Assembly: GCA_905193085.1 (NCBI GenBank)
Contig: CAJJNI010000006.1
Span: 1 to 30,564, forward strand
Origin: an uncultured Lachnospiraceae bacterium
Lineage (GTDB): Bacteria > Bacillota > Clostridia > Lachnospirales > Lachnospiraceae
Reading direction: 5' to 3'
DNA length: 30,564 bases
Part shown: positions 15,938-25,223 of the stretch, piece after piece
Layout: every line of letters begins with the position of its first letter
Position numbering within the stretch: the stretch's first letter is position 1
Program-made: the position numbers and the translations under genes
The notes under the pieces: generated by a model
The model's database searches: none
Told to the model about the DNA's origin: nothing
What the model saw: the letters and a program-made list of their open reading frames with translations, nothing else

Positions 15938-15948
15938 GGTCTTAGACC
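15938..15948. repeat. Leader palindrome GGTCTTAGACC
   Basis: A perfect 5+1+5 inverted repeat in the leader, between the promoter at 15872-15900 and the first gene of the variable module. It could be an operator or the top of an RNA hairpin for an antitermination factor; the sequence alone does not decide. Confidence 0.35.
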
Positions 15949-16000
15949 TTTAGAACTTGGTATCATACGTTTGACTAATAGATTACAGGTGGAAATTCCA

Positions 16001-16873
16001 ATGAAAAAAATTTTGATTACCGGAGCAGGCAGTTACATAGGAACTTCATTTGAAAAATGGGTTATGTCATCTGATTTTGAAGGAATGTATCATGTAGATA
16101 CTTTGGATATGATTAATCCGGAATGGAATGAATATGATTTTTCAGGATATGATACGGTGTTTCATGTTGCAGGTATTGCACATTCAGATACAAGCAATGT
16201 TTCAGATGAAGTTATTCAGAAATATTATAAAATAAATTCAGAACTCGCAATCGAGACTGCAATGAAAGCAAAGAATGAAGGCGTGTCCCAATTTATATTT
16301 ATGAGTTCCATGATAGTATATGGTGGTATGGAACATGTTACTGAAGATACAGTTCCAGAACCTGCTAATTTCTATGGTAACAGCAAATGGAAAGCCGATA
16401 AAGAGCTTCAAAGGCTTGATAGTCCCGGTTTTAAAGTTGTGATTTTAAGGCCGCCTATGATTTATGGCAAAGACAGCAAAGGAAATTATCCGACACTGGC
16501 TAAGATGGCTAAAAAACTGCCAATATTCCCTAAAGTAAAAAATTGCCGCTCAATGCTTTATATAGAAAATTTATGTGAATTTATCAGACTTATGGTAGAA
16601 AATGAAGAACATGGCATTTTCTTTCCACAAAATGAAAAACCTGTCTGCACAAGCGATATGGTAAAACAGATAGCGGCAGTAAGTGGACATAAGATTTGGG
16701 TTACGGGACTGCTTGCGCCATGCGTACATATCGGAAAACATTTTCCGGGGCAGATTGGCAGATTGTGCAATAAAGCATTTGGAGACAGCTACTATGACAC
16801 GGGAATGAGTAATTATAAAGAAAATTACAGAGTTACAGATTTTAAAGAAAGTATAGAGAAGACGGAAGGTTAA
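16001..16873 (+). CDS. NAD-dependent epimerase/dehydratase (extended SDR)
   Basis: A 290-residue nucleotide-sugar enzyme. The cofactor loop TGAGSYIG is at 7-14, the catalytic Ser is in FMSSMIVYGG (about 99-109) and Tyr125-x3-Lys129 completes the triad, followed by RPPMIYGK. The family includes UDP-sugar 4-epimerases and 4-keto reductases; the conserved segment FHVAGIAHSDT suggests the group that includes 4-keto-reductases acting on FlaA1/PglF products, but the substrate cannot be named. ATG 16001 is preferred to TTG 15971 because AGGTGG (15987-15992) lies upstream at the right distance. It opens the variable module. Confidence 0.92.
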   Translation: MKKILITGAGSYIGTSFEKWVMSSDFEGMYHVDTLDMINPEWNEYDFSGYDTVFHVAGIAHSDTSNVSDEVIQKYYKINSELAIETAMKAKNEGVSQFIFMSSMIVYGGMEHVTEDTVPEPANFYGNSKWKADKELQRLDSPGFKVVILRPPMIYGKDSKGNYPTLAKMAKKLPIFPKVKNCRSMLYIENLCEFIRLMVENEEHGIFFPQNEKPVCTSDMVKQIAAVSGHKIWVTGLLAPCVHIGKHFPGQIGRLCNKAFGDSYYDTGMSNYKENYRVTDFKESIEKTEG

Positions 16874-16877
16874 ACAG

Positions 16878-17615
16878 ATGGAACCGTTAATAAGCATTGT
16901 TACAGTTTCATTTAACAGTGAAAAGACGATAAGACAGACAATAGAATCGGTGTTAAATCAAACTTATACAAATATAGAATATAACATAGTTGATGGAGCT
17001 TCTACAGACAGGACTGTTGAAATCGCAACACAATACAAAGACGATTTTGAAGCAAAAGGAATAAAATATATAATTACCTCTGAAAAAGATAAAGGCATAT
17101 ATGATGCTATGAATAAGGGTATTGCGCGCTCACATGGAGAAATAGTCGGTCTTATAAACAGTGATGACTGGTATGAGACAGATGCCCTTGAAAAAGTGGC
17201 AAAATTCTACGAAGAGACGGGTTTTGATATGATGTATGCAGATTTAAACATAATAAAACCGTCAGGAAATGTTGTTAAACATTCAAGAATAAGAAAGTAT
17301 ATTACATCAAGAGACTGGAATCACCCGACCACATTCATCACGAAGAAAATGTATGAAAAATACCAATATAAGGTGAAAAATATTTATGATGATTTCGATT
17401 TAGTAATAAGAATAACAAAAGATGGAAATAAAGTATGTATTCTTAATGAGGTTCTTGCTAATTTCAGATTTGGTGGGGTCAGCAATGAGAAGAGCTTCAA
17501 AAAAGCAGTAGAACGAACAAAAGCCAGATATGAAGTTTATCGCTGCAATGGCTTGAGCAGGTTCTATATATTTGAATGTGTTGGGCATGAGCTGGCAAAG
17601 TATATAATAGGATAA
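16878..17615 (+). CDS. Glycosyltransferase family 2
   Basis: A 245-residue GT-A fold transferase. The start ISIVTVSFNSEKTIRQTIESVLNQT is the nucleotide-sugar binding strand. Asp39 lies in IVDGASTDRT, SEKDKGIYDAMNKG at 68-81 is typical of the WcaE-like subgroup, and NSDDW (94-98) is the DXD-type metal site. No membrane helix is present, so it works at the inner face of the membrane on the lipid-linked chain. Donor and acceptor are unknown. It follows the SDR gene by 4 nt, with GGAAGG upstream. Confidence 0.94.
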   Translation: MEPLISIVTVSFNSEKTIRQTIESVLNQTYTNIEYNIVDGASTDRTVEIATQYKDDFEAKGIKYIITSEKDKGIYDAMNKGIARSHGEIVGLINSDDWYETDALEKVAKFYEETGFDMMYADLNIIKPSGNVVKHSRIRKYITSRDWNHPTTFITKKMYEKYQYKVKNIYDDFDLVIRITKDGNKVCILNEVLANFRFGGVSNEKSFKKAVERTKARYEVYRCNGLSRFYIFECVGHELAKYIIG

Positions 17616-17647
17616 TTTGTAAAGATATTTGCTGTTGGAGGTTTTGT

Positions 17648-18349
17648 ATGAGAGTGATTTTTAGCTGGGACGATGGAGCACCTCAGGATAAAAAAATGTA
17701 TGAATTGCACGAAAAGTATAAAATTCCGGGAATGTTTTTTGTGCCGACAAAAAATCGGGAAGGCAGAGATGTTATTTCTTCAAATGAAATGAAAAATGCA
17801 GAATCTAGCTATGTTTCCTTTGGAGGTCATACAGAGAATCATGTTTATCTGACAGAACTGAGTATTGATGATGTTGAAAAAGAAATTGTAAATAACAAAA
17901 AATATCTGGAAGATTTACTGGGTCATGAAATTTTGCATTTTTGTTTCCCAGGTGGACAGTATACTGATGAAATAATGAATATTGCATCTAAATATTATAA
18001 AACACTTAGAACCGCGGATACAATGAATTTTGCTGCTAAACATGGAATATTATTGAAGCCTGCATTTCATTTTTACCCAAGAGGTTACAAGTCACTTATT
18101 GGAAATGGAATAAGACAGAAGAGTGTGAAACAGACATTTAATATTGCGCTTTTAGCAAGATGTGATTATTTTGATACAATTAAAAAAATGATAAAAAATC
18201 AAAGTAATAGTGATTCGGATATTATGATATGGGGACATAGCTGGGAAATAGAAGAATTAAATTTATGGAATAAACTGGAAGATTTATTTGTTTTTTTGAA
18301 AGAAAATTTTTATGATAGTTGTTGTAAATACGATGATTTGTTGAATTAA
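17648..18349 (+). CDS. NodB-like polysaccharide deacetylase family protein
   Basis: A 233-residue cytosolic protein without a signal peptide. The NodB signature appears as SWDDG (6-10, Asp8-Asp9) and HTENH (61-65), giving the Asp-His-His metal site. CFPGGQY stands for the third motif and WGHSWE at the C-terminal end for the last catalytic His. Because it lacks a signal peptide, it may act on a nucleotide- or lipid-linked sugar inside the cell instead of on the finished polymer, for example removing an N-acetyl group. It is preceded by TGGAGG. Base composition becomes more AT-rich from this gene onwards. Confidence 0.85.
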   Translation: MRVIFSWDDGAPQDKKMYELHEKYKIPGMFFVPTKNREGRDVISSNEMKNAESSYVSFGGHTENHVYLTELSIDDVEKEIVNNKKYLEDLLGHEILHFCFPGGQYTDEIMNIASKYYKTLRTADTMNFAAKHGILLKPAFHFYPRGYKSLIGNGIRQKSVKQTFNIALLARCDYFDTIKKMIKNQSNSDSDIMIWGHSWEIEELNLWNKLEDLFVFLKENFYDSCCKYDDLLN

Positions 18350-18367
18350 AAGATATTGGGTTGAAAA

Positions 18368-19573
18368 ATGAGAATATTATACATTAATACAGTATGTGGT
18401 ACAGGAAGTACGGGTAGAATTGTTGTAGATTTATATAAAGAGGCTGAGAAAAATGGAGATACATGTATGGTTGGCTATGGCCGGGGTACTGCACCATATG
18501 ATATAAATGGCTATAGAATAGGAAATGATATTGATATGTATTGCCATGCTCTGCTTACAAGAATTACGGATAAAACAGCGTTTTATTCTAAGCATGCTAC
18601 CAGAAAATTTTTGGAAAAAGTGGATGAATTTAAACCTGATTTAATTCATCTTCATAATTTACATGGGTACTATATTGATATAGAAATGCTCTTTAATTAT
18701 ATTAAAGAGAAGAATATAAAGGTTGTGTGGACATTACATGATTGTTGGAGCTTTACAGGTCATTGTGCTCATTTTGATTATGTTGGTTGTCAAAAATGGA
18801 AGACAGGTTGTTATAAGTGTCCACAGAAAAATGTTTATCCCAAATCTTCCCTTGCAGATGCTTCATCATGGAATTATGAACACAAGAAAAATGCGTTTTG
18901 TGGTGTCAAAGATATGACAATAATAACCCCATCAAAATGGTTGGCTGATTTGGTAAAAGAATCTTTTTTAAGAGAATATGAAGTTTGCGTTTTAGTTAAT
19001 GGAATAGATTTTTCAATATTTAATAGTATTCCGTTTAACGATAAGAAAAAAGAAATTGCTAAGGGTAAAAAAATTGTTTTAGGTGTTACAAGTGTATGGA
19101 ATGAGCGAAAAGGTTCTAGAGATTATATCGAATTAGCAAAAAATTTACCAGATCAATATGTGCTTGTAATTGTCGGTGTTCCTAAAGAAGAACACAGTAA
19201 ACTTCCTCTAAATATTATTGCGTTTGAAAAAACAAAATCGATACAAGAGTTAATAGAATTTTATAAATGTGCTGATGTTTATTTTAATGCCAGTTTGGAG
19301 GAAACGATGGGAATGACTACGATAGAGGCATTAATTTGTGGCTTGCCGGTTATCACATTTGATAGAACAGCTGTACCAGAATTTGTCCCGGAGGTAAAAG
19401 GGATTGTTGTTAAAGCTCATGATATAGAAGGTGTTAAAAATGCAATCAAATTGTTATCAAATAAAAAGTCTGTTGATGTTACATATGCTATACAAAAGTT
19501 TGAAAAAAATATAGCATATAAAAAATATTTGGAAGTATATAGAAAAAAAGGAAATTTATACTATGAAAAATAA
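18368..19573 (+). CDS. Glycosyltransferase family 4 with a cysteine-rich insert
   Basis: A 401-residue GT-B enzyme. The N-terminal ILYINTVCGTGSTGRIV is the acceptor-side loop, DLIHLHNLHGYY follows, and the C-terminal EETMGMTTIEALICGLPV (starting near 311) is the donor-binding region. The segment 124-152 has HDCW, GHCAHFDYVGCQ and GCYKCP, with Cys126, 133, 141, 148 and 151; this insert is known in a WcaC-like subset and could bind a metal. The substrate is unknown. The gene overlaps the next by 11 bp, so the two are coupled. A weak site precedes the start. Confidence 0.92.
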   Translation: MRILYINTVCGTGSTGRIVVDLYKEAEKNGDTCMVGYGRGTAPYDINGYRIGNDIDMYCHALLTRITDKTAFYSKHATRKFLEKVDEFKPDLIHLHNLHGYYIDIEMLFNYIKEKNIKVVWTLHDCWSFTGHCAHFDYVGCQKWKTGCYKCPQKNVYPKSSLADASSWNYEHKKNAFCGVKDMTIITPSKWLADLVKESFLREYEVCVLVNGIDFSIFNSIPFNDKKKEIAKGKKIVLGVTSVWNERKGSRDYIELAKNLPDQYVLVIVGVPKEEHSKLPLNIIAFEKTKSIQELIEFYKCADVYFNASLEETMGMTTIEALICGLPVITFDRTAVPEFVPEVKGIVVKAHDIEGVKNAIKLLSNKKSVDVTYAIQKFEKNIAYKKYLEVYRKKGNLYYEK

Positions 19574-20675
19574 AAGTAATATTTTATATGTTTCAAATAT
19601 TCCGGCACCATATACGGTTGAATTTTGTAATCAATTAAGCGAAAAATTCAATTTGACAGTAATGTTTGAAAGAAGTGCAGCAAGAGATAGAAATGAAAAT
19701 TGGTATTGCGATATAAAAAGAAATTATAAAGAAATAATTTTAGAGCAATATGCAGTTGGAGAGGAAAGCAGCATCGGAATAAAATGGCGTAAGACAGTAA
19801 AACAACACAAATGGGATATGATTTGTGTTGATGGTTATTCATCTCCTTCTTCCGTACTTTTGGTTTTCTATTGCCAATTAAAAAAAATTCCTTACTGTGT
19901 GAGAAGTGACGGAACATTTATTCACAAAAACAGCTGTATTATTGAAAAATTGAAAAAAATACTTCTTTGTAAGTCAAAAATATGTTTTGTCAGCAGTACT
20001 CAGACAGCACAATATTTTCAAATGTTAGGGGTTTTAGAGAAAAATATATTTAAATATCCTTTTTCTTCAATAAGAAAGAGTGACATAGTTAAAATTACTG
20101 AAATAGAAAAACAAAATTTGAAACATAAATTGCACATTGATAGTACAAAGTTAGTCATTTCTGTAGGACAATTTATTCCGAGAAAAGGATTTGATGTATT
20201 GATAAGGGCATGTAAGTATATAAGCGAAGATGTTTGTGTGCTTATTATTGGTGGAAATGTTAATGATGAATATTTAAAATTGTGTAATGAAAATAATGTT
20301 CATAATATAAAATTCATGCCTTTTATGAAAAAAGATGAGTTAAAAAAATATTATCTGGCATCAGATGTATTTGCTTTTCCTACAAGGGAAGATATATGGG
20401 GGTTAGTTATAAATGAGGCATTAGCAGCAGGTCTCCCTGTAGTTTCAACTAATCGTTGTATGGCTGCATTGGAAATGGTTAAAAATGGTAAAAATGGATA
20501 TATAGTAGATGTTGAAAATGAGGTACAGCTTGCAGATAAGATTAATGAAATTTTAAATGATAGTGAACTTAGAAAGAAAATGTCTGAAAACTCTTTGAAA
20601 ATGGCAGAGAAGTATACAATAGATGAGACGGCACAGGTTTTTGCTGATGTATTTAACAGATTGATGAGGAATTAA
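19563..20675 (+). CDS. Glycosyltransferase family 4
   Basis: A 370-residue GT-B transferase of the cytosolic membrane face. It begins ILYVSNIPAPYTVEFCNQLS, a start seen in many capsule GT4 proteins. The C-terminal half has VGQFIPRKGFDVLI and DIWGLVINEALAAGLPVVST, which carries the E-x7-type donor motif. The specific sugar cannot be told. It starts inside the end of the previous gene (11-bp overlap), with AAGGAA upstream, so the two transferases are probably made together and may act in sequence. Confidence 0.93.
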   Translation: MKNKSNILYVSNIPAPYTVEFCNQLSEKFNLTVMFERSAARDRNENWYCDIKRNYKEIILEQYAVGEESSIGIKWRKTVKQHKWDMICVDGYSSPSSVLLVFYCQLKKIPYCVRSDGTFIHKNSCIIEKLKKILLCKSKICFVSSTQTAQYFQMLGVLEKNIFKYPFSSIRKSDIVKITEIEKQNLKHKLHIDSTKLVISVGQFIPRKGFDVLIRACKYISEDVCVLIIGGNVNDEYLKLCNENNVHNIKFMPFMKKDELKKYYLASDVFAFPTREDIWGLVINEALAAGLPVVSTNRCMAALEMVKNGKNGYIVDVENEVQLADKINEILNDSELRKKMSENSLKMAEKYTIDETAQVFADVFNRLMRN

Positions 20676-20676
20676 A

Positions 20677-21852
20677 ATGTGTGAAATATCAAAAAATAAA
20701 ATGATTTTATGTGCGCTTTATGCAAGTATTGCACTTTCAAATTGGAGTTATTATATATTATGTGAATTATTAAAATTGGATTTTTATTTGTATGAAGTCT
20801 TTTTTATACCAATAATATTATTTAACCTTAACAAATTTACTGGGAAAATAAAAATATCGAAGGGTTATTTAGCAGTAAGTTTTCTTGTTATAGTTTGTTT
20901 TTTCTTTGGAATGTTTAAATATCCTCAATATATAATGTCACATATAACAACATATAGAACAATTTTTTATTATGTTATAATAATTTGTATATTTAAAAAT
21001 ACTACGGAAATTAATTTAAATTTATTTAAATGGATATGTTTTGGAAGTGTTATTGGTGACTTTTTATATAGTTTGACCGTTAATAGCACTAGTGATACAT
21101 CAGCGGTTAATTTAGTGGCACTTGCTGTTTTAGTTATTATTCCTATAATTCAAAACAAATTAATGGAAACTATAATTTTTTCGGGTTTGACGATTGTAGT
21201 TGCATTTAGAAGTTCTTTTAGAATCAGTATTGTATTAGTAGCAGCTGCTATAATGTTGGCATTGTTGTATGTTGTGGTTGTTCAACATAATATAAAAGTA
21301 ATGTTTATAGCTATAATTTTAGGCATTATTATGGTTATATTTGTATTAAATTTTGAAAGTTTTATAAATATATTGGTTGAAAAAACAGGGATGAATAGTT
21401 ATGCTGCATATAGAGTATCTGTAAGACTTAAACATATGATACATGGTAATTTGGCGGGGTCTCAAGATACTATAAGATATGAGACTTTTTCAAGGGTTGC
21501 TAAAGAGTTTTGGAATAAAATTCTGCCAAATGGAGTTATTGGAAAGTCAATTGGTGAATATGGAGTTTACAAAGATAGTCCTATGATTTTTTTGTATGAT
21601 GCATTAGGCTCAGCTTTTTCATGGATTATAGTTATATATTTGGAGATAAAAGGTATAATTGTTGCAAAATTAGCATTGTTTAATAAAGAGAAAAAATATT
21701 TGGGATTTTTGGCTATATTTACTATATTGTTTTTGATTTTATTATTTATAAACGGAACATTTTTACTTAATACCTATGAAGTTTGTATTTCGGCTGTAAT
21801 ATTGGGATATTGGCTTAATCCTAATTTATTAAGGTTAAAAACGGAATGTTAA
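20677..21852 (+). CDS. Wzy-like polysaccharide polymerase (multi-pass membrane protein)
   Basis: A 391-residue very hydrophobic protein with about ten predicted helices and one long hydrophilic loop at about 235-305 containing several Arg/Lys (RVSVRLKHMIHG, DTIRYETFSRV). This plan fits Wzy polymerases and O-antigen ligases, which have low sequence conservation, so the call rests on topology and on the nearby Wzx and glycosyltransferases. It would join repeat units on undecaprenyl diphosphate outside the membrane. It begins 1 nt after the previous stop, with GAGGAA inside that gene. Confidence 0.8.
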   Translation: MCEISKNKMILCALYASIALSNWSYYILCELLKLDFYLYEVFFIPIILFNLNKFTGKIKISKGYLAVSFLVIVCFFFGMFKYPQYIMSHITTYRTIFYYVIIICIFKNTTEINLNLFKWICFGSVIGDFLYSLTVNSTSDTSAVNLVALAVLVIIPIIQNKLMETIIFSGLTIVVAFRSSFRISIVLVAAAIMLALLYVVVVQHNIKVMFIAIILGIIMVIFVLNFESFINILVEKTGMNSYAAYRVSVRLKHMIHGNLAGSQDTIRYETFSRVAKEFWNKILPNGVIGKSIGEYGVYKDSPMIFLYDALGSAFSWIIVIYLEIKGIIVAKLALFNKEKKYLGFLAIFTILFLILLFINGTFLLNTYEVCISAVILGYWLNPNLLRLKTEC

Positions 21853-21865
21853 AGGAGATAAGATA

Positions 21866-22693
21866 ATGGATAAGTACGAGGTTTGCGGATATGACATTAA
21901 AATAATACAAAACAAACTTTTGGATATAGCGTTAGAAATAGATAGAATATGCAGAAATTATAATATCAGATATTCTATTGTTGGTGGAACCCTTATTGGG
22001 GCAGTAAGACATAAAGGGTTTATTCCGTGGGATGATGATTTAGATATAGCTATGCTTAGGGAAGATTATGATAAATTTGTTGAAGTATGTAAAACTGAAC
22101 TGAATGAACAATACTTTCTACAGACACCGCAAACAGAAAGAGATTATCCATTTGATTTTGCGAAGGTTATGGATATAAATACAGTATTTGTTGAAAACGG
22201 ATTTGAATATAAAAATACACACAAATGTTGTTATGTTGATATATTCCCATTTGATAATGTTAAGAACAGGACATTCCGACTTCAGGCATATGCATATAGT
22301 TTTTTTAGAAGAGCAAGATGGTATATTATTGAAAAAAAGACGATGCCTTCTGATAAATGGAAGAATTCACAAAAGAGAAAAGAAACATGGTTTACAGCAC
22401 CATTGTCAATATTGGGTTTAGATAATATTAATAAAATTTTAGAGTTTATAATGACTAAGCATAATAAAAAGCAGACTGAGTATGTTTATACATTGTGTTT
22501 TCCGTGGGGAAGAAAATGTTTTGATAGAAGAGAATGTTATACTGATTTAATAGAATTGGAATTTGAAGGACATAAATTCTATGCATCAAGAGATTATGAG
22601 CTATGTTTAAGACAAAGATATGGAAATTATATGGAACTTCCTCCTTTAGAGGAAAGATATCCTCAACATGATATAATAGAATGTAAATTATAA
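21866..22693 (+). CDS. LicD-family phospho-transferase
   Basis: A 275-residue nucleotidyltransferase-fold protein. The core YSIVGGTLIGAVRHKGFIPW followed by DDDLDIAM (36-63) is the LicD signature with the Asp metal site. FDFAKVMD and YVDIFPFDNV follow. The family moves phosphocholine or other phospho-polyol groups from CDP-linked donors to sugars of surface polymers. No choline uptake or activation genes are seen here, but a CTP-dependent cytidylyltransferase lies downstream (26394), so its donor may be that product. AAAGGAG lies upstream. It suggests a phosphodiester-bearing polymer. Confidence 0.93.
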   Translation: MDKYEVCGYDIKIIQNKLLDIALEIDRICRNYNIRYSIVGGTLIGAVRHKGFIPWDDDLDIAMLREDYDKFVEVCKTELNEQYFLQTPQTERDYPFDFAKVMDINTVFVENGFEYKNTHKCCYVDIFPFDNVKNRTFRLQAYAYSFFRRARWYIIEKKTMPSDKWKNSQKRKETWFTAPLSILGLDNINKILEFIMTKHNKKQTEYVYTLCFPWGRKCFDRRECYTDLIELEFEGHKFYASRDYELCLRQRYGNYMELPPLEERYPQHDIIECKL

Positions 22694-22706
22694 GGAGGAG
22701 AAAACT

Positions 22707-23756
22707 TTGAAGGTTTTATTAGTTGAATTTTCTATTGCTGGTCATAGTTTAACATATATTAGTAAATTAGCTGAATCTGATTTATATGAGGCAGTGTTGG
22801 TTGTGCCGGAAAAAATAAAAACATTAAATTGTAAGCAGTATGAGTTGGAGTTACAGGAACATAAAAATCCATTACAATATTTTAAGTGGATTGTTGACCT
22901 GAAGAAAATAATAAAAAAAGAAAAACCTGATGTAGTTCATTTACTTTATGGTGATAATTTTTATAGATATTGTGGGTTAGGATTGCGTCTTTTGGGGAAA
23001 AACAAAACTATTCTTACCCTGCATTGGATAAAAGGTGATAAGTTTCATAAAATAAGTACGAAATCAATAGCACATAGAGTTAAACAGATTATAGTTCATT
23101 CAGATTATATGAAGAATCAATTGAAAATTTTAAATATAAATAATGCTGAAAGAATTGAATATCCTTATTTTAGTATTATTCAACCTGATAAAATAAAAGC
23201 TAAAGAATATTTCGACTTAAAAAATAATATTCCTGTGTTGTGTTGTTTAGGAAGTGCAAGATATGATAAAGGATTAGATATATTACTGGATTCATTGAAA
23301 AATGTTAAAGAAGATTTTCAATTGCTTATCGCTGGAACAGAGGGCTTTTTTGATAAACAATATGTTAATGAGCATATTAGCAGTTATAAAGATAAAGTTA
23401 AAATTAATATGCGTTTTTTAAGTGAAGAAGAATTTGCTTATGCAAGCGAAGCAGCGGATATAATTGTATTGCCATACAGGAAGATTTTTTCAGGTGCCAG
23501 TGGACCATTGGGAGAAGGCGTGTGGAAGAAAAAATGTATAATAGGTCCAATGGAAGGAAACTTAGGCTATACAATAAAAAAGTATCATTTGGGGTATGTT
23601 TTTGAATCTGAAAATACAGAATCGTTGTCAAATGTTTTGAGTATAGCTTTGAAAAAAAATTTTGAACCGGATATGGAATATTTAGATTATAGAAAAATGT
23701 TAAATCCTGATATTTTTGTTGAAAATTATTATACTATATATAAGGAAATGAAGTAA
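22707..23756 (+). CDS. Glycosyltransferase family 4 (TTG start)
   Basis: A 349-residue GT-B protein starting at TTG 22707, supported by AAGGAGGAG at 22693-22700 with 6-nt spacing; no better start is near. The start KVLLVEFSIAGHSLTYI and the segment PDVVHLLYGDNFYRYCG form the N-terminal domain. The C-terminal domain has CCLGSARYDKGLDILL, DIIVLPYRKIFSGASGP and GEGVWKKKCIIG. The usual Glu-x7-Glu motif is altered here, as in some GT4 subgroups. Sugar unknown. It lies between LicD and the flippase in the same transcript. Confidence 0.9.
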   Translation: MKVLLVEFSIAGHSLTYISKLAESDLYEAVLVVPEKIKTLNCKQYELELQEHKNPLQYFKWIVDLKKIIKKEKPDVVHLLYGDNFYRYCGLGLRLLGKNKTILTLHWIKGDKFHKISTKSIAHRVKQIIVHSDYMKNQLKILNINNAERIEYPYFSIIQPDKIKAKEYFDLKNNIPVLCCLGSARYDKGLDILLDSLKNVKEDFQLLIAGTEGFFDKQYVNEHISSYKDKVKINMRFLSEEEFAYASEAADIIVLPYRKIFSGASGPLGEGVWKKKCIIGPMEGNLGYTIKKYHLGYVFESENTESLSNVLSIALKKNFEPDMEYLDYRKMLNPDIFVENYYTIYKEMK

Positions 23757-25222
23757 TGAGTATAGATACATCAAGAAAAAAAGGAAATATTTTAAGCGTA
23801 TTTTTTTGGAAATTCGCTGAAAGGTGCGCAGCACAGGGAGTTACTCTGCTGGTTACAATTATATTGGCAAGGTTGCTGATGCCTTCTGATTATGCTGTAA
23901 TTGCAATGGTAACAGTGTTTACTAATATAGCGGACTGTTTAGTGACAGGTGGACTTGGAACAGCACTGATTCAAAAGGAAGATGCTGATACAGTCGATTT
24001 TTCATCAATGTTTTATTTTAGTGTTTTTTTTGGGATTGTACTTTATTTAATATTGTTTTTTATGGCACCTTTTATAGCAAGGTTTTACAGAAATGAACTC
24101 CTTTGTAATGTACTAAGGGTGTTAGCCTTGAAATTGCCGTTATCTGCGTTGAATTCTGTTCAGAGTGCATATGTATCAAGAACTATGCAGTTTAATAAGT
24201 TTTTCTGGGCAACATTGGTTGGAACTGTTATTTCTGCTGTTTTAGGTATCGGTATGGCATATAAAGGATTTGGTTCATGGGCATTAGTTGCGCAAAATCT
24301 TTCAAATACAACAATTGATACATTATTTTTATTTATAATAATTCCGTGGAGACCGACATTGGAATTTTCATATTCCAGATTGAAAAGATTATTAAATTTT
24401 TCATGGAAATTAATGATATCTGAGGTTATTAATTCTATATATAATGAGATGAGATCTCTTGTTGTTGGAAAAGTTTATACACCAGATGAATTGTCATTTT
24501 ACAATCAGGGTGAAAAATATCCGAAATTTATAGTGAATTTGTTGCAGGCCACAATATCGTCGGTTATTTTTCCGGCAATGGCATATAAGCAGAATGTTAT
24601 TGAAGATTTGAAAGCTGTTACGAGAAAAGCTATAACAGTATCGCTGTTTATTATGGTTCCGCTTATGATGGGATTTGCAGCAGTTGCACCATCAGTTGTC
24701 TCTATTTTTCTGACTGATAAATGGCTTGATTGTGTTCCGTTTTTACAAATTGCATGTTTTTGTCAAATGCTTTTACCAGTTCAGAGTACAAATCTGCAGG
24801 CAATTAATGCTGTTGGAAGAAGTGATTTATATTTAAAAATGGAAATTCTTAAAAAATTATTTGGGGTGTTAACTATTTTATTATTTTTCAGGGTTGGAAT
24901 ATTGCAACTTGCAATATCATCAATAGCAGTTACTGTTTTTGCAACAATTGTAAATACAACACCAAATAAAAAATTATTGGGATATACACGCAAAGAGCAA
25001 TTAATAGATATTATTCCTAATATTTTAATAGGAGCAGTGATGTTTGGAAGTGTATATTGGGTTAATTATACAAGTTGGGGAAATTGTATTAAATTGTTAG
25101 TACAAGTTATATTAGGAGCAATAGTTTATTGTTTGTTATCATTTATATTTAAATTGTCTGGTTTTTGTTATAGCTTAGAATATTGTAAGGGGTTTGTAAA
25201 AAAAATTAAGGGCGGAAAATAA
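23756..25222 (+). CDS. Wzx-type flippase (MOP superfamily)
   Basis: A 488-residue membrane protein with about 12-14 helices. It begins with a short cytosolic tail and FWKFAERCAAQGVTLLVTIILARLLMP, the typical start of the O-antigen/teichuronic exporter branch, then YAVIAMVTVFTNIADCLVTGGLGTALIQ. It flips the undecaprenyl-linked repeat unit to the outside for the Wzy-like polymerase. ATG shares its A with the preceding TAA stop, so it is translationally coupled to the glycosyltransferase. Its length matches the family. Confidence 0.96.
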   Translation: MSIDTSRKKGNILSVFFWKFAERCAAQGVTLLVTIILARLLMPSDYAVIAMVTVFTNIADCLVTGGLGTALIQKEDADTVDFSSMFYFSVFFGIVLYLILFFMAPFIARFYRNELLCNVLRVLALKLPLSALNSVQSAYVSRTMQFNKFFWATLVGTVISAVLGIGMAYKGFGSWALVAQNLSNTTIDTLFLFIIIPWRPTLEFSYSRLKRLLNFSWKLMISEVINSIYNEMRSLVVGKVYTPDELSFYNQGEKYPKFIVNLLQATISSVIFPAMAYKQNVIEDLKAVTRKAITVSLFIMVPLMMGFAAVAPSVVSIFLTDKWLDCVPFLQIACFCQMLLPVQSTNLQAINAVGRSDLYLKMEILKKLFGVLTILLFFRVGILQLAISSIAVTVFATIVNTTPNKKLLGYTRKEQLIDIIPNILIGAVMFGSVYWVNYTSWGNCIKLLVQVILGAIVYCLLSFIFKLSGFCYSLEYCKGFVKKIKGGK

Positions 25223-25223
25223 T

